DNA of 44,864 nt, from the NCBI RefSeq assembly GCF_017114945.1, contig NZ_JABXKQ010000059.1:1-44864 (forward strand), given 5' to 3'. Below, one piece after another: positions 34,398 to 44,145 of the stretch. The DNA comes from Nostoc sp. JL34. GTDB taxonomy: Bacteria > Cyanobacteriota > Cyanobacteriia > Cyanobacteriales > Nostocaceae. The notes under the pieces were generated by a model, which saw only the letters and a list, made by a program, of their open reading frames with translations, made no database searches and was not told the origin of the DNA. The position numbers and the translations under genes were made by a program. Numbering within the stretch: position 1 is the stretch's first letter; each line of letters opens with the position of its first letter.

Positions 34398-35426
34398 AAA
34401 TTGTCGCCTCAAAATCAATATTATTTGACTTGTAATCTGATCGTAGACTGTTGTTTTGCAGCCCAATCAAGCCAAATACTATATATAATACCTTAGTTGT
34501 CAGGTAATTTGAGCAAAATTACTCAAGAGAATATGATTAATCACTGCCAACCTAATAGAGATACTTAAAGTACTTCAAAAGCCCCATATTAAGCGAAAAT
34601 CCTCTATGAAATAAGCTACGAATACAAAAATAATTGCATTCAAAATAAAGAAGAACAAACCCAGAGCTAACAGAAAAATTGCATTCAAAATACTGAAAAC
34701 ATATTGAAATTGATATTTATGCTTGATTCAAAGGATTAATTTCAATATTTCCAGATAGTTTATAAATAATTAAAAACCTGATCGTGATAACTATTCGAGT
34801 GAGGATAATATCAAATATCATAATTCATCTTATTGATATAAATCCATAAGTTAACTATTGATTTAGTTTTAGTAAAAGATGTGACTCAAAAGTGACATCT
34901 TTTTAATGTCTAGAAAAACTTTGAGCATATAGCTTTAAGTATTGTAGCATAAAAATATCTACTTAAGAGTCTATTACTTAATCTCTTCCCTTGGGTATAT
35001 AACTATAAATAACAAGCAAAACTCTTGACAGATATAGCTGAAGTTTTATTTTGCTAAACCTATAATTAAAACCTTGTAACCTTTCTCATTTGAGATACTG
35101 ATAACTGTATGGTGATTGTTAGTTAATTAAAATACACCTGAATAAATCTAATCCATCAACATCCTTATTACCCGACCTACTTTGATATCGACATCTCTAA
35201 TATGGATGATTTTTAATTTTGTGGTGAGTTACGTAAAATCCAGTACTTTTTTCTAGGTATTTGCTGAATTGACTCCTCAAGAAATGTTGATAGATTCCAA
35301 GTTAAAGCGTGTTATCAACCTAATACTAATTAAACAGTAATAGGTCATGTTTTTCACGAGTTGCGAGTTAGTTAACCGACTATCAAAAATCAAGGGAATA
35401 AAGAAGTATAGCAAAAGGTAAATAAT
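34398..35426. other. long AT-rich spacer
   Basis: This is about one kilobase with no gene I can support. It contains a direct repeat ATTGCATTCAAAATA (34631 and 34679) and an orphan terminator-like hairpin at 34874-34903. A small untranslated RNA is possible but unproven. Confidence 0.4.
34874..34903 (+). terminator. orphan terminator-like hairpin
   Basis: AAAAGATGTGACT at 34874-34886 pairs with AGTGACATCTTTT at 34891-34903, 12 of 13 positions, with a CAAA loop and ending in T's. It is more than 450 bases from any annotated stop codon, so it may end an unannotated transcript on the plus strand. Confidence 0.5.
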
Positions 35427-35825
35427 ATGCATCATAATCAAATCTTGCAAAAGACTGTAGCAGTCAATAGTAATTTAGATCAAGTAATTCAAGGTGAAGT
35501 CAAAAATGAGCAAACACAAACGCATGAATTAACTATCCCTAATATAGCGATATATTTATCTCCTATTGGCTTTATAATTGGTTGGATAGGTTTTTTTCTG
35601 ATTTTGCGAAAAATTCAAGTATTTTTAGATGAGAAGATGGTTTTTCCCATCAAAGATTTACACAAAGTTCCCTGTAAAAACTGCCGTTTTTATTCCAATA
35701 ATCATTATTTAAAATGTGCAGTAAATCCTTCTATTGTTCTCACTAAAGAAGCAATGAGTTGCTCTGAGTACTCACCCAGCAAAAAAAAATTCTCTTCTAA
35801 AAATCCCTTTAGCCAAGAATCATAA
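35427..35825 (+). CDS. small membrane protein with four-cysteine domain
   Basis: A 132-residue protein. One membrane segment covers about residues 43-64 (IYLSPIGFIIGWIGFFLIL). The C-terminal part has a metal-site-like cysteine pattern: VPCKNCRFYSNNHYLKCAVN then SCSEYSP, i.e. C-x2-C-x10-C and a fourth Cys about 16 residues on. This pattern recurs in cyanobacterial membrane proteins of unknown function and may bind zinc or an iron-sulfur cluster. AAAGG before the ATG supports the start. It converges on the exonuclease gene. Confidence 0.72.
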   Translation: MHHNQILQKTVAVNSNLDQVIQGEVKNEQTQTHELTIPNIAIYLSPIGFIIGWIGFFLILRKIQVFLDEKMVFPIKDLHKVPCKNCRFYSNNHYLKCAVNPSIVLTKEAMSCSEYSPSKKKFSSKNPFSQES

Positions 35826-35901
35826 TAAGCAATTTTATGCCCTAATCTTTGTATTGAAATTTTGCATTTTTACAAACAATTTAGGGCAAATTTGCTATGA
35901 C

Positions 35902-36465
35902 TCAGCTTAGTTTTTTATTTTTAATGTGTCTATATATAGCTGCAATATTGCGGGCATCATCAATGCCACGATGGTGTGTACCTTTTAATTCTATCCCCAA
36001 CTCATTGAGAGCCTGTGCCATACCAAACTTTTTAGATACGCCAAGATATTCTGAAAATTCTTCTTTGATATTTATGTGTTCTGAAGTAAAAGGATAAGAT
36101 AAATTATGAAACGCACAATCTTGAATAAATTGCTTTTTATCGTAATTCCCCCACGAACAAAAAATATAGTTGGGAAACAAATTTATCCATTCTTGAAAGC
36201 GAGAGATTGCCTCTAGAAATTTTGGTGCTTCGTCAACATCTTGCTGCCGAATACTAGTCAACTCAGTGCAAAAAGATGTTAATAGCGGATGTCTCACAGG
36301 TTGGATGAATTGCTGAAACTCTGAATCAATTTCCCACGTTGCTCGATTGAGCATCACGGCACCGATTTCAATGATTTCCATTTGGTGACGGGGAATAGTC
36401 TTACTATCACAGCATGTAGCTTCTAAATCGACTATCAAATAATAGTGAGATATTTGAGTTTTCAT
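35902..36465 (-). CDS. DEDDh 3'-5' exonuclease (ERI1/KapD-like)
   Basis: A 187-residue nuclease of the RNase T/DnaQ superfamily. The acidic residues are visible: YLIVDLEATCC (motif I, D and E), the aspartate of CSWGNYDKKQF (motif II), and HHRGIDDARNIAAIY (motif III, H and D). The EIIEIGAVML and IQPVRHPLLTSFCTELTSI stretches match the ERI1-like branch, which trims 3' ends of RNA in eukaryotes. The bacterial substrate is unknown. It is full length and compact. Confidence 0.92.
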   Translation of the reverse strand: MKTQISHYYLIVDLEATCCDSKTIPRHQMEIIEIGAVMLNRATWEIDSEFQQFIQPVRHPLLTSFCTELTSIRQQDVDEAPKFLEAISRFQEWINLFPNYIFCSWGNYDKKQFIQDCAFHNLSYPFTSEHINIKEEFSEYLGVSKKFGMAQALNELGIELKGTHHRGIDDARNIAAIYRHIKNKKLS

Positions 36466-36554
36466 ATTAGGTAATAGAGATTGTTAATTAGTATCAGTAA
36501 TTATTTATAGTCATTTTCTGCACTTCACTAAACAAGAACTTAAGGAAAGGGAAT

Positions 36555-37016
36555 TTAGATTGATGAAAAAGGTTTAACCCAACGGAGTTGAATAGCGATA
36601 TCAAGAGCGATCGCAGCCAGCACAAACCATAACAAACTTTCTGTCGCCAACACCAAAAAAGGCCAAATTGTGCTATCAGAATTCCACCCAAGTTCTATCT
36701 GAGTTAATCCACGCACCAAGCCAAAGGCTAACACGCCACCAGCTTTGAGTTGAGGATTTTGATCGGAGCGGATGATATAGCGGTAGGTGACACCAAATAG
36801 GAAACCAGTAAAAGTTGCGATCGCACCACTCACCAACAAGTGCCAGTTAACATCACTGTGCAGACTTGCGAGTGTCTGAAAATACTTCGCCAGTACTAAA
36901 GTATTTAAAAGATTAGCGATCGCAAAAGCGAAACACACAGATAATCCCCCAATTATTCCAGCCTTGAGGGATTCTATGCGTTCTGCTATTAATTGAGGAT
37001 CTAAAGTTGAGTTCAC
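36555..37016 (-). CDS. conserved cyanobacterial membrane protein, unknown function
   Basis: A 153-residue protein with about four membrane segments: AGIIGGLSVCFAFAIANLL (residues 19-37), HLLVSGAIATFTGFLFGVTY (59-78), a central AGGVLAFGLVRGL, and WPFLVLATESLLWFVLAAIALDI (118-140). The N-terminal helix is amphipathic and charged. Similar proteins occur alone in many cyanobacteria, to my memory without assigned function. It lies 89 bases upstream of the exonuclease on the same strand. A shadow frame on the same strand inside it is not coding. Confidence 0.7.
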   Translation of the reverse strand: MNSTLDPQLIAERIESLKAGIIGGLSVCFAFAIANLLNTLVLAKYFQTLASLHSDVNWHLLVSGAIATFTGFLFGVTYRYIIRSDQNPQLKAGGVLAFGLVRGLTQIELGWNSDSTIWPFLVLATESLLWFVLAAIALDIAIQLRWVKPFSSI

Positions 37017-37114
37017 TCTATATATAAATTAGGGATTGGGTATTAGGAAAATTTTTCTTTCCTCTCCAGTATGATAAATGCTTGAGCAGCTTTGTCATTA
37101 ATTAAATACCGCTC

Positions 37115-38377
37115 TCAAGTGGGAATTTTGATTATAAATTCGGTTCCCATGCCAGGTTGAGAATTCACTTCTAATACACCTTTGTGTTTCTCTACAACTA
37201 TTTGATATGCAATAGACAAGCCAAGTCCAGTGCCTTTTCCAACAGTTTTTGTGGTAAACAACGGCTCAAACAAACGTTTTTTAAGCCGTTCAGGAATACC
37301 AATCCCATTGTCAGCAATCCGAATTATAACCAATTTTTCAGAATCTATTTCTGTGGCAATTTTAATCTGAGGAATTAGATTGCTCATTTTATCTTCCATT
37401 ATAGCTTCATCAAGGGCATCAACTGCATTTGCCAGAATGTTCATAAATACTTGATTCATTTCCCCTAGATAGCATCTGACCTGTGGTAATACTCCATAAC
37501 TTTTAATAACTTCAATACGGGGACGATCGCTATTAGCATGGAGGCGATGTTGCAAAATCATTAGTGTACTATCTAGTCCTTGGTGCAAATCAGCAGATAT
37601 TTTGGCATCCCTGTCTGAGCGACAGAAGTTGCGGAGTGAATTAGAAAGGTTCTTAATTCGTTCACTTCCTAGCTGGAGTGAGTTTAAAATTTTTGTCATA
37701 TCTTCGAGAACAAAGTTCAGATCCAAGTCCTCAATTGCATTGGTAATTTTGGCTGTTGGGTTTGGATACTCTTGTTCATACAGTAGGAACAACTTGGTTA
37801 CTCCTGCAATGTGTTCTTGCAAGGGTGGAATATTGCTGGAAATAAAGTTGATAGGGTTATTGATTTCATGGCCAACACCAGCAATTAACTCTCCGAGTGT
37901 TGATAGTTTCTCTTGCTGCACTAGTTGGACTTGGGCTTGGTGCAAAGCCTTGGTGCGATCGCTAACTTGTTGTTCCAAAGATTCAGTCAATTGTTTGAGT
38001 TGTAAATGTACGCGCACTCTAGCAATAACTTCCTCTTGTGCAAACGGTTTAGGGATATAGTCTACTGCACCAAGGGAAAATCCTTTGGTTTTGCTGTCCG
38101 TATCTGCTAACGCAGTGGTGAAAATAATCGGAATATTTTGGGTAGCAGGATTGGCTTTGAGGCGACGACAAGTTTCAAATCCGTCAATACCTGGCATTTG
38201 TACATCCAGCAAAATCAACTCTGGTTGATTGCGTTCGACTTGAGCGATCGCACTTTCTCCATCGACTGCAACACGGAAACGAAAACCCTCACTATTGAGC
38301 GCTTCACACAAGAGAGATAAATTTGTTGGATTATCATCTACAATCAAAATAAATCCGTTATTTTGAGTTTTGCTCAT
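37115..38377 (-). CDS. receiver-histidine kinase (response regulator fused to sensor kinase)
   Basis: A 420-residue signalling protein without membrane segments. An N-terminal receiver domain (about 9-125) has the acidic pair VDDN, the phospho-acceptor D58 (LLDVQMPGIDGFE) and K110 (YIPKPF). A coiled coil (LTESLEQQVSDRTKALHQAQ) leads to the kinase with H170 (GVGHEINNPINFI). The ATP domain has the N box (FMNILANAVDALDEA), G1 (IADNGIGIPE) and G2 ([14 protein letters not shown]). Such receiver-first kinases take phosphate from another kinase. The hybrid kinase 29 bases upstream on the same strand is the natural partner. Confidence 0.93.
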   Translation of the reverse strand: MSKTQNNGFILIVDDNPTNLSLLCEALNSEGFRFRVAVDGESAIAQVERNQPELILLDVQMPGIDGFETCRRLKANPATQNIPIIFTTALADTDSKTKGFSLGAVDYIPKPFAQEEVIARVRVHLQLKQLTESLEQQVSDRTKALHQAQVQLVQQEKLSTLGELIAGVGHEINNPINFISSNIPPLQEHIAGVTKLFLLYEQEYPNPTAKITNAIEDLDLNFVLEDMTKILNSLQLGSERIKNLSNSLRNFCRSDRDAKISADLHQGLDSTLMILQHRLHANSDRPRIEVIKSYGVLPQVRCYLGEMNQVFMNILANAVDALDEAIMEDKMSNLIPQIKIATEIDSEKLVIIRIADNGIGIPERLKKRLFEPLFTTKTVGKGTGLGLSIAYQIVVEKHKGVLEVNSQPGMGTEFIIKIPT

Positions 38378-38406
38378 GATGAATTATAAATTAAAAATTT
38401 ACTCAA

Positions 38407-40293
38407 TTAATTGATATATTGTTGAATAAAATTTTCCAAACGTTTGAGTTGGAAATTACTAGCAAGCTGGACGAGTTGCTGGGCAAAAATGCTTAACTGC
38501 TGATCAGATGCAGAAAGTTCCTCAGCCAGTTCCAATATTTTTTGAATATCGCCGTCTTCTGTCAGTTCTAGTAACTCTTGTAAAACCTCTTTGGCAGGAT
38601 AAATAATCTCATTTTGGTGATCTAAATCGTCTGTATAAGGTTTTTTAATTGCGTCTATCTTCGCGTCAAAAATCCATTCCAGGTGCAAAAATTGTCGTAG
38701 CATTTCCAGCAGCGTTTCAGCTTCTACAGGCTTTGGTAGAAATGCATCTGCACCGACATCAATACTCTTGTGCTGGTCGATTGCAAACACGCTGGCTGAG
38801 GAAGCGATGACAGCAATCTCTTTAAATTGCTCAGACTGACGCAAACGTTCGATCAACTCAAATCCATTTAAGACAGGCATCACCAGGTCAGTGATAATCA
38901 TGTCTGGTTTGTGAGCTAGAGCCTTTTCCCATCCTTCCTGACCCTGACTAGCTTCTACAACAGTAAACCCAACAGGCTCTAATAAATTTACAATTACTGA
39001 GCGGTTTTCCCATTTGTCATCTGCAATCAAAATGGTGCGCCTTTGTCCTTGATAAGCAATAATGGTTCCCTGTTCAACCACTCTAGAAACTTTTGCCCAG
39101 TCTTTAGATTCTGAAAATTTTGCCTCAAACCAGAAAGTGCTACCTTTGCCAAATACACTTTGCACCTGAATTTGCCCACCCATTAATAAAACAATGTTTT
39201 GGCTGATTGTTAATCCCAAGCCTGTACCTTCAGATTGTCGTTTCTGATTTCCCACTTGCTCAAAGGGCTGGAAGATTTTCTCGGCTTGTTCAGGGATTAT
39301 ACCCGTGCCAGTATCTATTACTTGAAAGCGAATTTTGTAGTTAGTCTGTCCATTGGCATTTGATTCTTGAGCAATGACCTGAACTTTAAAGGTGACACTA
39401 CCTTGATGAGTAAATTTAATAGCATTACTAAGCAAGTTAATCAGTACTTGTCGCAAGCGTTTTTCATCAGCATGAACACCCGTTGGCAAATCAGGATCGA
39501 GTTGGATGTGAAATGCGATAACCTTTTGTTCTGCCCGGATGCGGCAAATCTCAGTCACACTATCAATAAAGGCAGGCAAGTAGAAATCAACAGGATGCAA
39601 TTCTAGTTTTCGAGCTTCTATCTTGGAGAGATCCAGAACATCATTAATCAGGGTTAAAAGATGAGAACCACATTGATAAATGATGCTGACTCCTTTGCGT
39701 CCTTTCTCGCTCAAAGATTCTGTGCGTTGGAGAATTTGTGTATAGCCCAAGATGCCGTTGAGAGGTGTGCGTAGTTCATGACTCATATTGGCAAGAAATT
39801 CACTCTTGGCTTGGCTGGAGTTTTGAGCGACTTCTTCTGCAAGGCGTAGTTCTTGCTCGATGCGTTTACGCTCTACAATTTCAGTTGAAAGGACTCGATT
39901 GATAGCTTCTAACTGGGCTGGGCTGGGTAGCGTCAGAGCTTGAGGCATGAGATAAAATAACGCAAATGCCGTATATATTGAAATAATGGCAGTTAGAGCT
40001 TTTAAACTACCTGCAATCCAATAGTCTGGATGCCAAAGCGTCCAAATATCCATCAAGTGTCCAGTACCGCAAGCAACGATAAAAGCACCAAATAACAAAA
40101 AGACTCCATTGAAAGGAACGTCTTTGCGCTTGGAAATAAAGTAAATTAGTAGGAAGGGAATGGAATAATAGGCAAGAGCGATCGTGGCATCAGAAATAAT
40201 GTGCAGCCAAACTAATCCAGTTTGCCAGAGATAACAATGTCCGTGGGGAATAAAACCGTTAGAGTGGAAAGGATAGTTGAAGAATGTCGGCAT
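38407..40293 (-). CDS. ethylene-receptor-like hybrid histidine kinase
   Basis: A protein of about 628 residues. The N-terminal part has three membrane segments and matches the ethylene-binding domain of plant ETR1 and Synechocystis Slr1212. From M at 40293, D35, Y42, I45, P46, I72, C75 and H79 sit at the positions of ETR1 D25, Y32, I35, P36, I62, C65 and H69 (IISDATIALAYYSIPF and FGAFIVACGTGHL). A kinase core follows with H172 (FLANMSHELRTPLNGILGY) and GTGLGLTISQNI, then a receiver domain (ADDKWENRS, IITDLVMPVLNGF, LPKPV) and a helical tail. No PAS or GAF domain is present. ATG 40293 is preferred to a TTG at 40347. Confidence 0.93.
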   Translation of the reverse strand: MPTFFNYPFHSNGFIPHGHCYLWQTGLVWLHIISDATIALAYYSIPFLLIYFISKRKDVPFNGVFLLFGAFIVACGTGHLMDIWTLWHPDYWIAGSLKALTAIISIYTAFALFYLMPQALTLPSPAQLEAINRVLSTEIVERKRIEQELRLAEEVAQNSSQAKSEFLANMSHELRTPLNGILGYTQILQRTESLSEKGRKGVSIIYQCGSHLLTLINDVLDLSKIEARKLELHPVDFYLPAFIDSVTEICRIRAEQKVIAFHIQLDPDLPTGVHADEKRLRQVLINLLSNAIKFTHQGSVTFKVQVIAQESNANGQTNYKIRFQVIDTGTGIIPEQAEKIFQPFEQVGNQKRQSEGTGLGLTISQNIVLLMGGQIQVQSVFGKGSTFWFEAKFSESKDWAKVSRVVEQGTIIAYQGQRRTILIADDKWENRSVIVNLLEPVGFTVVEASQGQEGWEKALAHKPDMIITDLVMPVLNGFELIERLRQSEQFKEIAVIASSASVFAIDQHKSIDVGADAFLPKPVEAETLLEMLRQFLHLEWIFDAKIDAIKKPYTDDLDHQNEIIYPAKEVLQELLELTEDGDIQKILELAEELSASDQQLSIFAQQLVQLASNFQLKRLENFIQQYIN

Positions 40294-40441
40294 AATACTA
40301 GGGGTTGTTGGATTTAAAATATTGACCCATAACCGTAGTATTCCCAAAACATTAAGTGGAAAAGCGCGATCGCTACTTTTTTACATTCGTGTTTATCGTT
40401 GCTTAAAGTACTAACGCATCAAAAAAAGTTGGTGTCTTTTT

Positions 40442-40471
40442 TGCGTAGGCGTAGCCCGTCGTAGACATCGC
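40442..40471. repeat. interspersed repeat copy upstream of petN
   Basis: GCGTAGGCGTAGCCCGTCGT followed by AGACATCGCA is a full copy of the repeat also at 21651 and 26023. It lies in the divergent spacer between the hybrid kinase and petN, about 100 bases before the petN start. Confidence 0.88.
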
Positions 40472-40571
40472 ACGCCAAACTTACAATCTTATTGATAAAA
40501 AAAATTCAGCCTGCCCAATCCTTGTATGATAAGTATTAGAAACCTTTTGTAATTATTTGAAAAGCGGGACT

Positions 40572-40661
40572 ATGGAGATTTTGACACTAGGTTGGGTATC
40601 ACTTTTAGTTGTGTTCACTTGGTCAATCGCAATGGTAGTGTGGGGACGTAACGGACTGTAG
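40572..40661 (+). CDS. petN: cytochrome b6-f complex subunit 8 (PetN)
   Basis: The 29-residue frame [20 protein letters not shown] followed by MVVWGRNGL is the almost invariant PetN sequence. It is a single-span subunit needed for assembly and stability of the cytochrome b6-f dimer in the thylakoid membrane. A TATGAT at 40525-40530 may be the -10 of its promoter. A second small membrane gene starts five bases after its stop, and a terminator follows at 40857-40896, so the two form one short transcript. Confidence 0.97.
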   Translation: MEILTLGWVSLLVVFTWSIAMVVWGRNGL

Positions 40662-40665
40662 AGGC

Positions 40666-40830
40666 ATGGTGGAAAGTCCATTCTTGAGTATTTTGGCTTT
40701 ATTTGCTGTAGTGCTGCTCGTAGTAGTCACTGGTGGTATTGGTTATTTGACCCTGGCAGATTGGCGCGATCGCCGTCGTCGAGATGAAGAGAAACGCACC
40801 ACCCGCAGCGCCACTCCTAAGCGGCGGTAA
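40666..40830 (+). CDS. small single-span membrane protein behind petN
   Basis: A 54-residue frame starts at ATG 40666. GAGG overlaps the petN stop just upstream. Residues 6-30 form one membrane helix (FLSILALFAVVLLVVVTGGI), followed by the very basic tail LADWRDRRRRDEEKRTTRSA ending in KRR, so the C-terminus should face the cytoplasm. It is co-transcribed with petN by position. I know no named family; similar short proteins may occur at this spot in related genomes. A role near the b6-f complex is only inferred. Confidence 0.75.
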   Translation: MVESPFLSILALFAVVLLVVVTGGIGYLTLADWRDRRRRDEEKRTTRSATPKRR

Positions 40831-40856
40831 TTTTATCGTATTTGAAAAATTGTTTT

Positions 40857-40896
40857 TGTAGGGATACGATACTATCGTGTCCCTACACTGTTTTTT
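40857..40896 (+). terminator. Rho-independent terminator of the petN unit
   Basis: TGTAGGGATACGAT at 40857-40870 pairs with ATCGTGTCCCTACA at 40874-40887, 13 of 14 positions (the odd one is a G-U), with an ACT loop. CTG and six T's follow at 40891-40896. Confidence 0.88.
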
Positions 40897-40985
40897 CTGG
40901 CATTTAAAGGAAAAAACTGTTACCTTTGCGATCGCAACGGGAATCATGAGATAGAAGACTTTCAATATTTAAAGTCCCACTGGGA

Positions 40986-43900
40986 ATGGAAAACTCCTCT
41001 ACTACTCAACCCATACAACCAAATTCAGAACGGCAAGATTCTCATTCAGATGTAACATTCTCCTTGCATCAGCATGAGCAACAAAAAGCCTTATCTGGGG
41101 TCATTGCCCGGATTCGGGAGTCTCTAGACATAGAAACTATCTTCAAAATTACAGTCACTGAAGTCCGCCAACTTCTGAAAAGCGATCGAGTTGGCGTGTT
41201 TCGTTTTTATCCTGATTTGGCATGGGAAGGGGAATTTATCTATGAAGATGTGGCAACAGAATGGGATTCTGCACTAGCAGCCAAACTGCGTGACCACTGT
41301 TTTAGTGAGGAGTTTGCAGGACTATATCAGCAAGGTCGGATTAAAGCAATAGCTGATATTTATCAAGTTAATGCCAGTGATTGCTACATCCAGATTCTGG
41401 AAAAATTTCAAGTCCGTGCCAATATAACTGCCCCTTTGACGAAAGGTAAAGATTTATGGGGATTGTTGTGTATTCATCAGTGTGGTAGTCCTCGACAATG
41501 GAAAGCATCAGAAATTGAGTTTGTGCAATTAATCGCCGAACATCTAGGAGTTGCTTTACAACAAGCAGATTACCTGGAACAAGTAAAACTACAATCAGCA
41601 GAACTAGCACAAGCAAAAGCCAGAGAAAAAGCAGCCCAATGGCAGAAAACCATAGCCATCACCATTGAGAAAATTCGTCAGTCCCTAGATTTGGCAAGCA
41701 TTTTCCACACAACTACCGCAGAACTTAGGCAACTGCTAAATGCTGACCGTGTGGCAATTTATCGCTTCAATCCCGATTGGAGTGGTGAGTTCGTGTTTGA
41801 ATCAGTCGCAGAGGGTTGGATATCCCTCATGCATCAGCAGTCGCAACGGCCGGAATTGAAAGAAAACGTCAGCGAATGTAGCGCCAAAGATTTAGCTAAA
41901 CCCCCAGTTGCTGATACCTACTTACAAGATACAGAGGGTGGTAGCTTCAGTCGGTGTGAAGTGTACCGGATTTGTAATGATATTTACAATTCAGGCTTTA
42001 GCGACTGTTACATTAAAATTTTAGAGATATATCAAGCAAGAGCTTATGCAATCATTGCCATTTATCACGGTCAGAAGCTCTGGGGCTTGCTAGCAGCGTA
42101 CCAAAATGCTGAAACCCGTGATTGGCAAAAAGATGAGGTTTACTTACTTACCCAAGTTGGCACCCAACTAGGTGTGGCTTTGCAGCAAGCCGAATTTATC
42201 CAACAAATGCAGATTCAAGCAGCAGATATCAGTAAAGCTGCTGAAAGGCAAAGGGCATTGGCGCACACGGTAGAAAAAATTCGTCAGTCACTTGAAATTG
42301 AAGCCATCTTTAAAACCACTACTCAAGAAGTCCGTCGGTTATTAGAAGTGGAACGAGTCGCAATTTATCGCTTCTATCCTGATTGGAGTGGCGAATTTGT
42401 GGCTGATTCCATCGTTGATGGCTGGACACCAATGGTTAAGCCACAGCCTGTAACAGAAGGCCATCTTGTACAAGGAAAGCAAGCGGGTAAGTATGCACGT
42501 AATGAAGTTTTTGTGCCAATTTCTCAGGGTGAAAAGCTGTGGGGATTGCTAGTAGCTTATCAAAACTCCCAGCCCCGTTATTGGCAAGATGAGGAAATCA
42601 ACTTATTAGCACAAGTTGGTGTCCAATTGGGAGTAGCATTACAGCAAGCTGAGTCCTTGAAACAGATGGAGGTGCAAGCCCAACAACTAGCTAAAGCCGC
42701 CGAACGAGAACGGAAAGCAGCCGAAAGGGAGAAGGCTTTAGCCACAACGGTGGAGAAAATTCGCCAGTCTCTTGATATTGACACCATCTTTGCCACCAGT
42801 ACAGAAGAAGTCCGACGGCTATTGGAAGTTGATAGAGTCACAATCTATCGATTCGGGCCTGATTGGAGTGGTGAATTTGTTGCTGAATCTTTAGTCCGAG
42901 GTTGGAAACCAGTAAAGGAAATTGTACCTGCGATGTCTACGACGGGCGTAGCTGCCTCAGGTAATTACTTGCAAAAAAACCAAGTAGGAAACTTTGCTAA
43001 TGCTAAAACTCTTGTCATTAAGGATATTTACAGCATCGATTATTCTATTCCTTATATTGCCCTAATCGAGCTAATGGAGGCTAGGGCATATATGATTGTG
43101 CCGATTTTTCAGGGTGAGAAACTTTGGGGATTACTAGCAGCTTATCAAAATATAAAACCTCGTGATTGGCAAGAAGATGAGGTAGATTTGCTGATGCAGA
43201 TTGGTACTCAGTTAGGGGTAGGACTTCAGCAAGCGGAATTACTCGAACAGACTCAACGTCAAAAAGAAGAAATCACCCAGACTCTTAAAGAATTGCAAGA
43301 CACTCAAAGCCAGTTAATTCAAAGTGAAAAAATGGCAGGCTTAGGGCAGTTAGTTGCTGGTGTAGCACATGAAATTAATAACCCGATTAGTTTCATTTAT
43401 GGGAATATTACTTATGTTACTGAATATACGGAAAATTTATTTAAATTACTGCGCGTTTATCAGAAACAGTATCCTAAGACAACAGAGGAAATTAAAAAGC
43501 AAGTAGCAGCACTAGATTTAGATTTCATTAATGATGACTTGCCCAAAATTCTTGCTTCAATGAAGATGGGGGCAGAGCGGATCTCTCAATTAGTCTTGTC
43601 GTTACGAAGTTTTTCTCGACTTGACGAAACAGGAATGAAGCCCGTTGATTTGCATGAAGGTATCGACAGTACTTTACTAATTTTACAACATCGACTGCAA
43701 CCAGAAAATAATTCTTTTGCGATTGAGGTAGTTAAACAATATGGTGAGTTGCCTCCAATAGTCTGCTATGCAGCCCAGATGAATCAGGTATTTATGAATA
43801 TTCTCAATAATGCGATCGATGCACTAGAAAACTCAGCAGCTAGTGGAAAAATAATTGACCATCCTCAAATTTTGATTCGTACAGAAGTTATAGAAGAGAA

Positions 43901-44135
43901 TACTATTTTGATTTGGATTGCTGACAATGGTTGTGGGATTCCAGAGGTTACGCGATCGCACATTTTTGAACCTTTCTTTACCACCAAACAACCTGGACAA
44001 GGTACTGGTTTGGGGTTATCTATTAGTTACCAAATTATTGTAGAAAAACACGGCGGTACAATCAAATGTGTTTCTGAACCTCCTAACGGCTGTGAGTTCT
44101 GGATACAAATTCCGATGAAACGGACAATTAGTTAG
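40986..44135 (+). CDS. multi-GAF sensor histidine kinase
   Basis: A 1049-residue cytoplasmic sensor kinase. It has four GAF domains at about 35-195, 220-405, 415-560 and 580-765, each starting with a helix like [15 protein letters not shown] and ending in LGVALQQAE. The third lacks the loop with CYIxxLE and is shorter. None has the Cys-His needed to hold a bilin, so light sensing through a covalent bilin is unlikely. The kinase part has H795 ([13 protein letters not shown]), [23 protein letters not shown] and [15 protein letters not shown]. This kinase module closely resembles that of the 37115 gene. An interspersed repeat lies in frame inside GAF4 (42930-42955). Confidence 0.93.
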   Translation: MENSSTTQPIQPNSERQDSHSDVTFSLHQHEQQKALSGVIARIRESLDIETIFKITVTEVRQLLKSDRVGVFRFYPDLAWEGEFIYEDVATEWDSALAAKLRDHCFSEEFAGLYQQGRIKAIADIYQVNASDCYIQILEKFQVRANITAPLTKGKDLWGLLCIHQCGSPRQWKASEIEFVQLIAEHLGVALQQADYLEQVKLQSAELAQAKAREKAAQWQKTIAITIEKIRQSLDLASIFHTTTAELRQLLNADRVAIYRFNPDWSGEFVFESVAEGWISLMHQQSQRPELKENVSECSAKDLAKPPVADTYLQDTEGGSFSRCEVYRICNDIYNSGFSDCYIKILEIYQARAYAIIAIYHGQKLWGLLAAYQNAETRDWQKDEVYLLTQVGTQLGVALQQAEFIQQMQIQAADISKAAERQRALAHTVEKIRQSLEIEAIFKTTTQEVRRLLEVERVAIYRFYPDWSGEFVADSIVDGWTPMVKPQPVTEGHLVQGKQAGKYARNEVFVPISQGEKLWGLLVAYQNSQPRYWQDEEINLLAQVGVQLGVALQQAESLKQMEVQAQQLAKAAERERKAAEREKALATTVEKIRQSLDIDTIFATSTEEVRRLLEVDRVTIYRFGPDWSGEFVAESLVRGWKPVKEIVPAMSTTGVAASGNYLQKNQVGNFANAKTLVIKDIYSIDYSIPYIALIELMEARAYMIVPIFQGEKLWGLLAAYQNIKPRDWQEDEVDLLMQIGTQLGVGLQQAELLEQTQRQKEEITQTLKELQDTQSQLIQSEKMAGLGQLVAGVAHEINNPISFIYGNITYVTEYTENLFKLLRVYQKQYPKTTEEIKKQVAALDLDFINDDLPKILASMKMGAERISQLVLSLRSFSRLDETGMKPVDLHEGIDSTLLILQHRLQPENNSFAIEVVKQYGELPPIVCYAAQMNQVFMNILNNAIDALENSAASGKIIDHPQILIRTEVIEENTILIWIADNGCGIPEVTRSHIFEPFFTTKQPGQGTGLGLSISYQIIVEKHGGTIKCVSEPPNGCEFWIQIPMKRTIS
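42930..42955 (+). repeat. interspersed repeat copy inside the kinase coding region
   Basis: GCGATGTCTACGACGGGCGT followed by AGCTGC is the same repeat variant as at 9597-9622. Here it codes in frame for AMSTTGVAA in a loop of the fourth GAF domain, with no stop or shift. Confidence 0.85.
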
Positions 44136-44145
44136 GAAAAAATAG

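Noticed and set aside
40699..40965. 88-codon minus-strand frame behind petN
   Set aside because: It is antisense to the small membrane gene at 40666 and crosses the petN terminator; it has no family pattern.
40986..44135. Cyanobacteriochrome photoreceptor
   Set aside because: None of the four GAF domains has the Cys-His motif for bilin attachment, so a covalent chromophore is unlikely.
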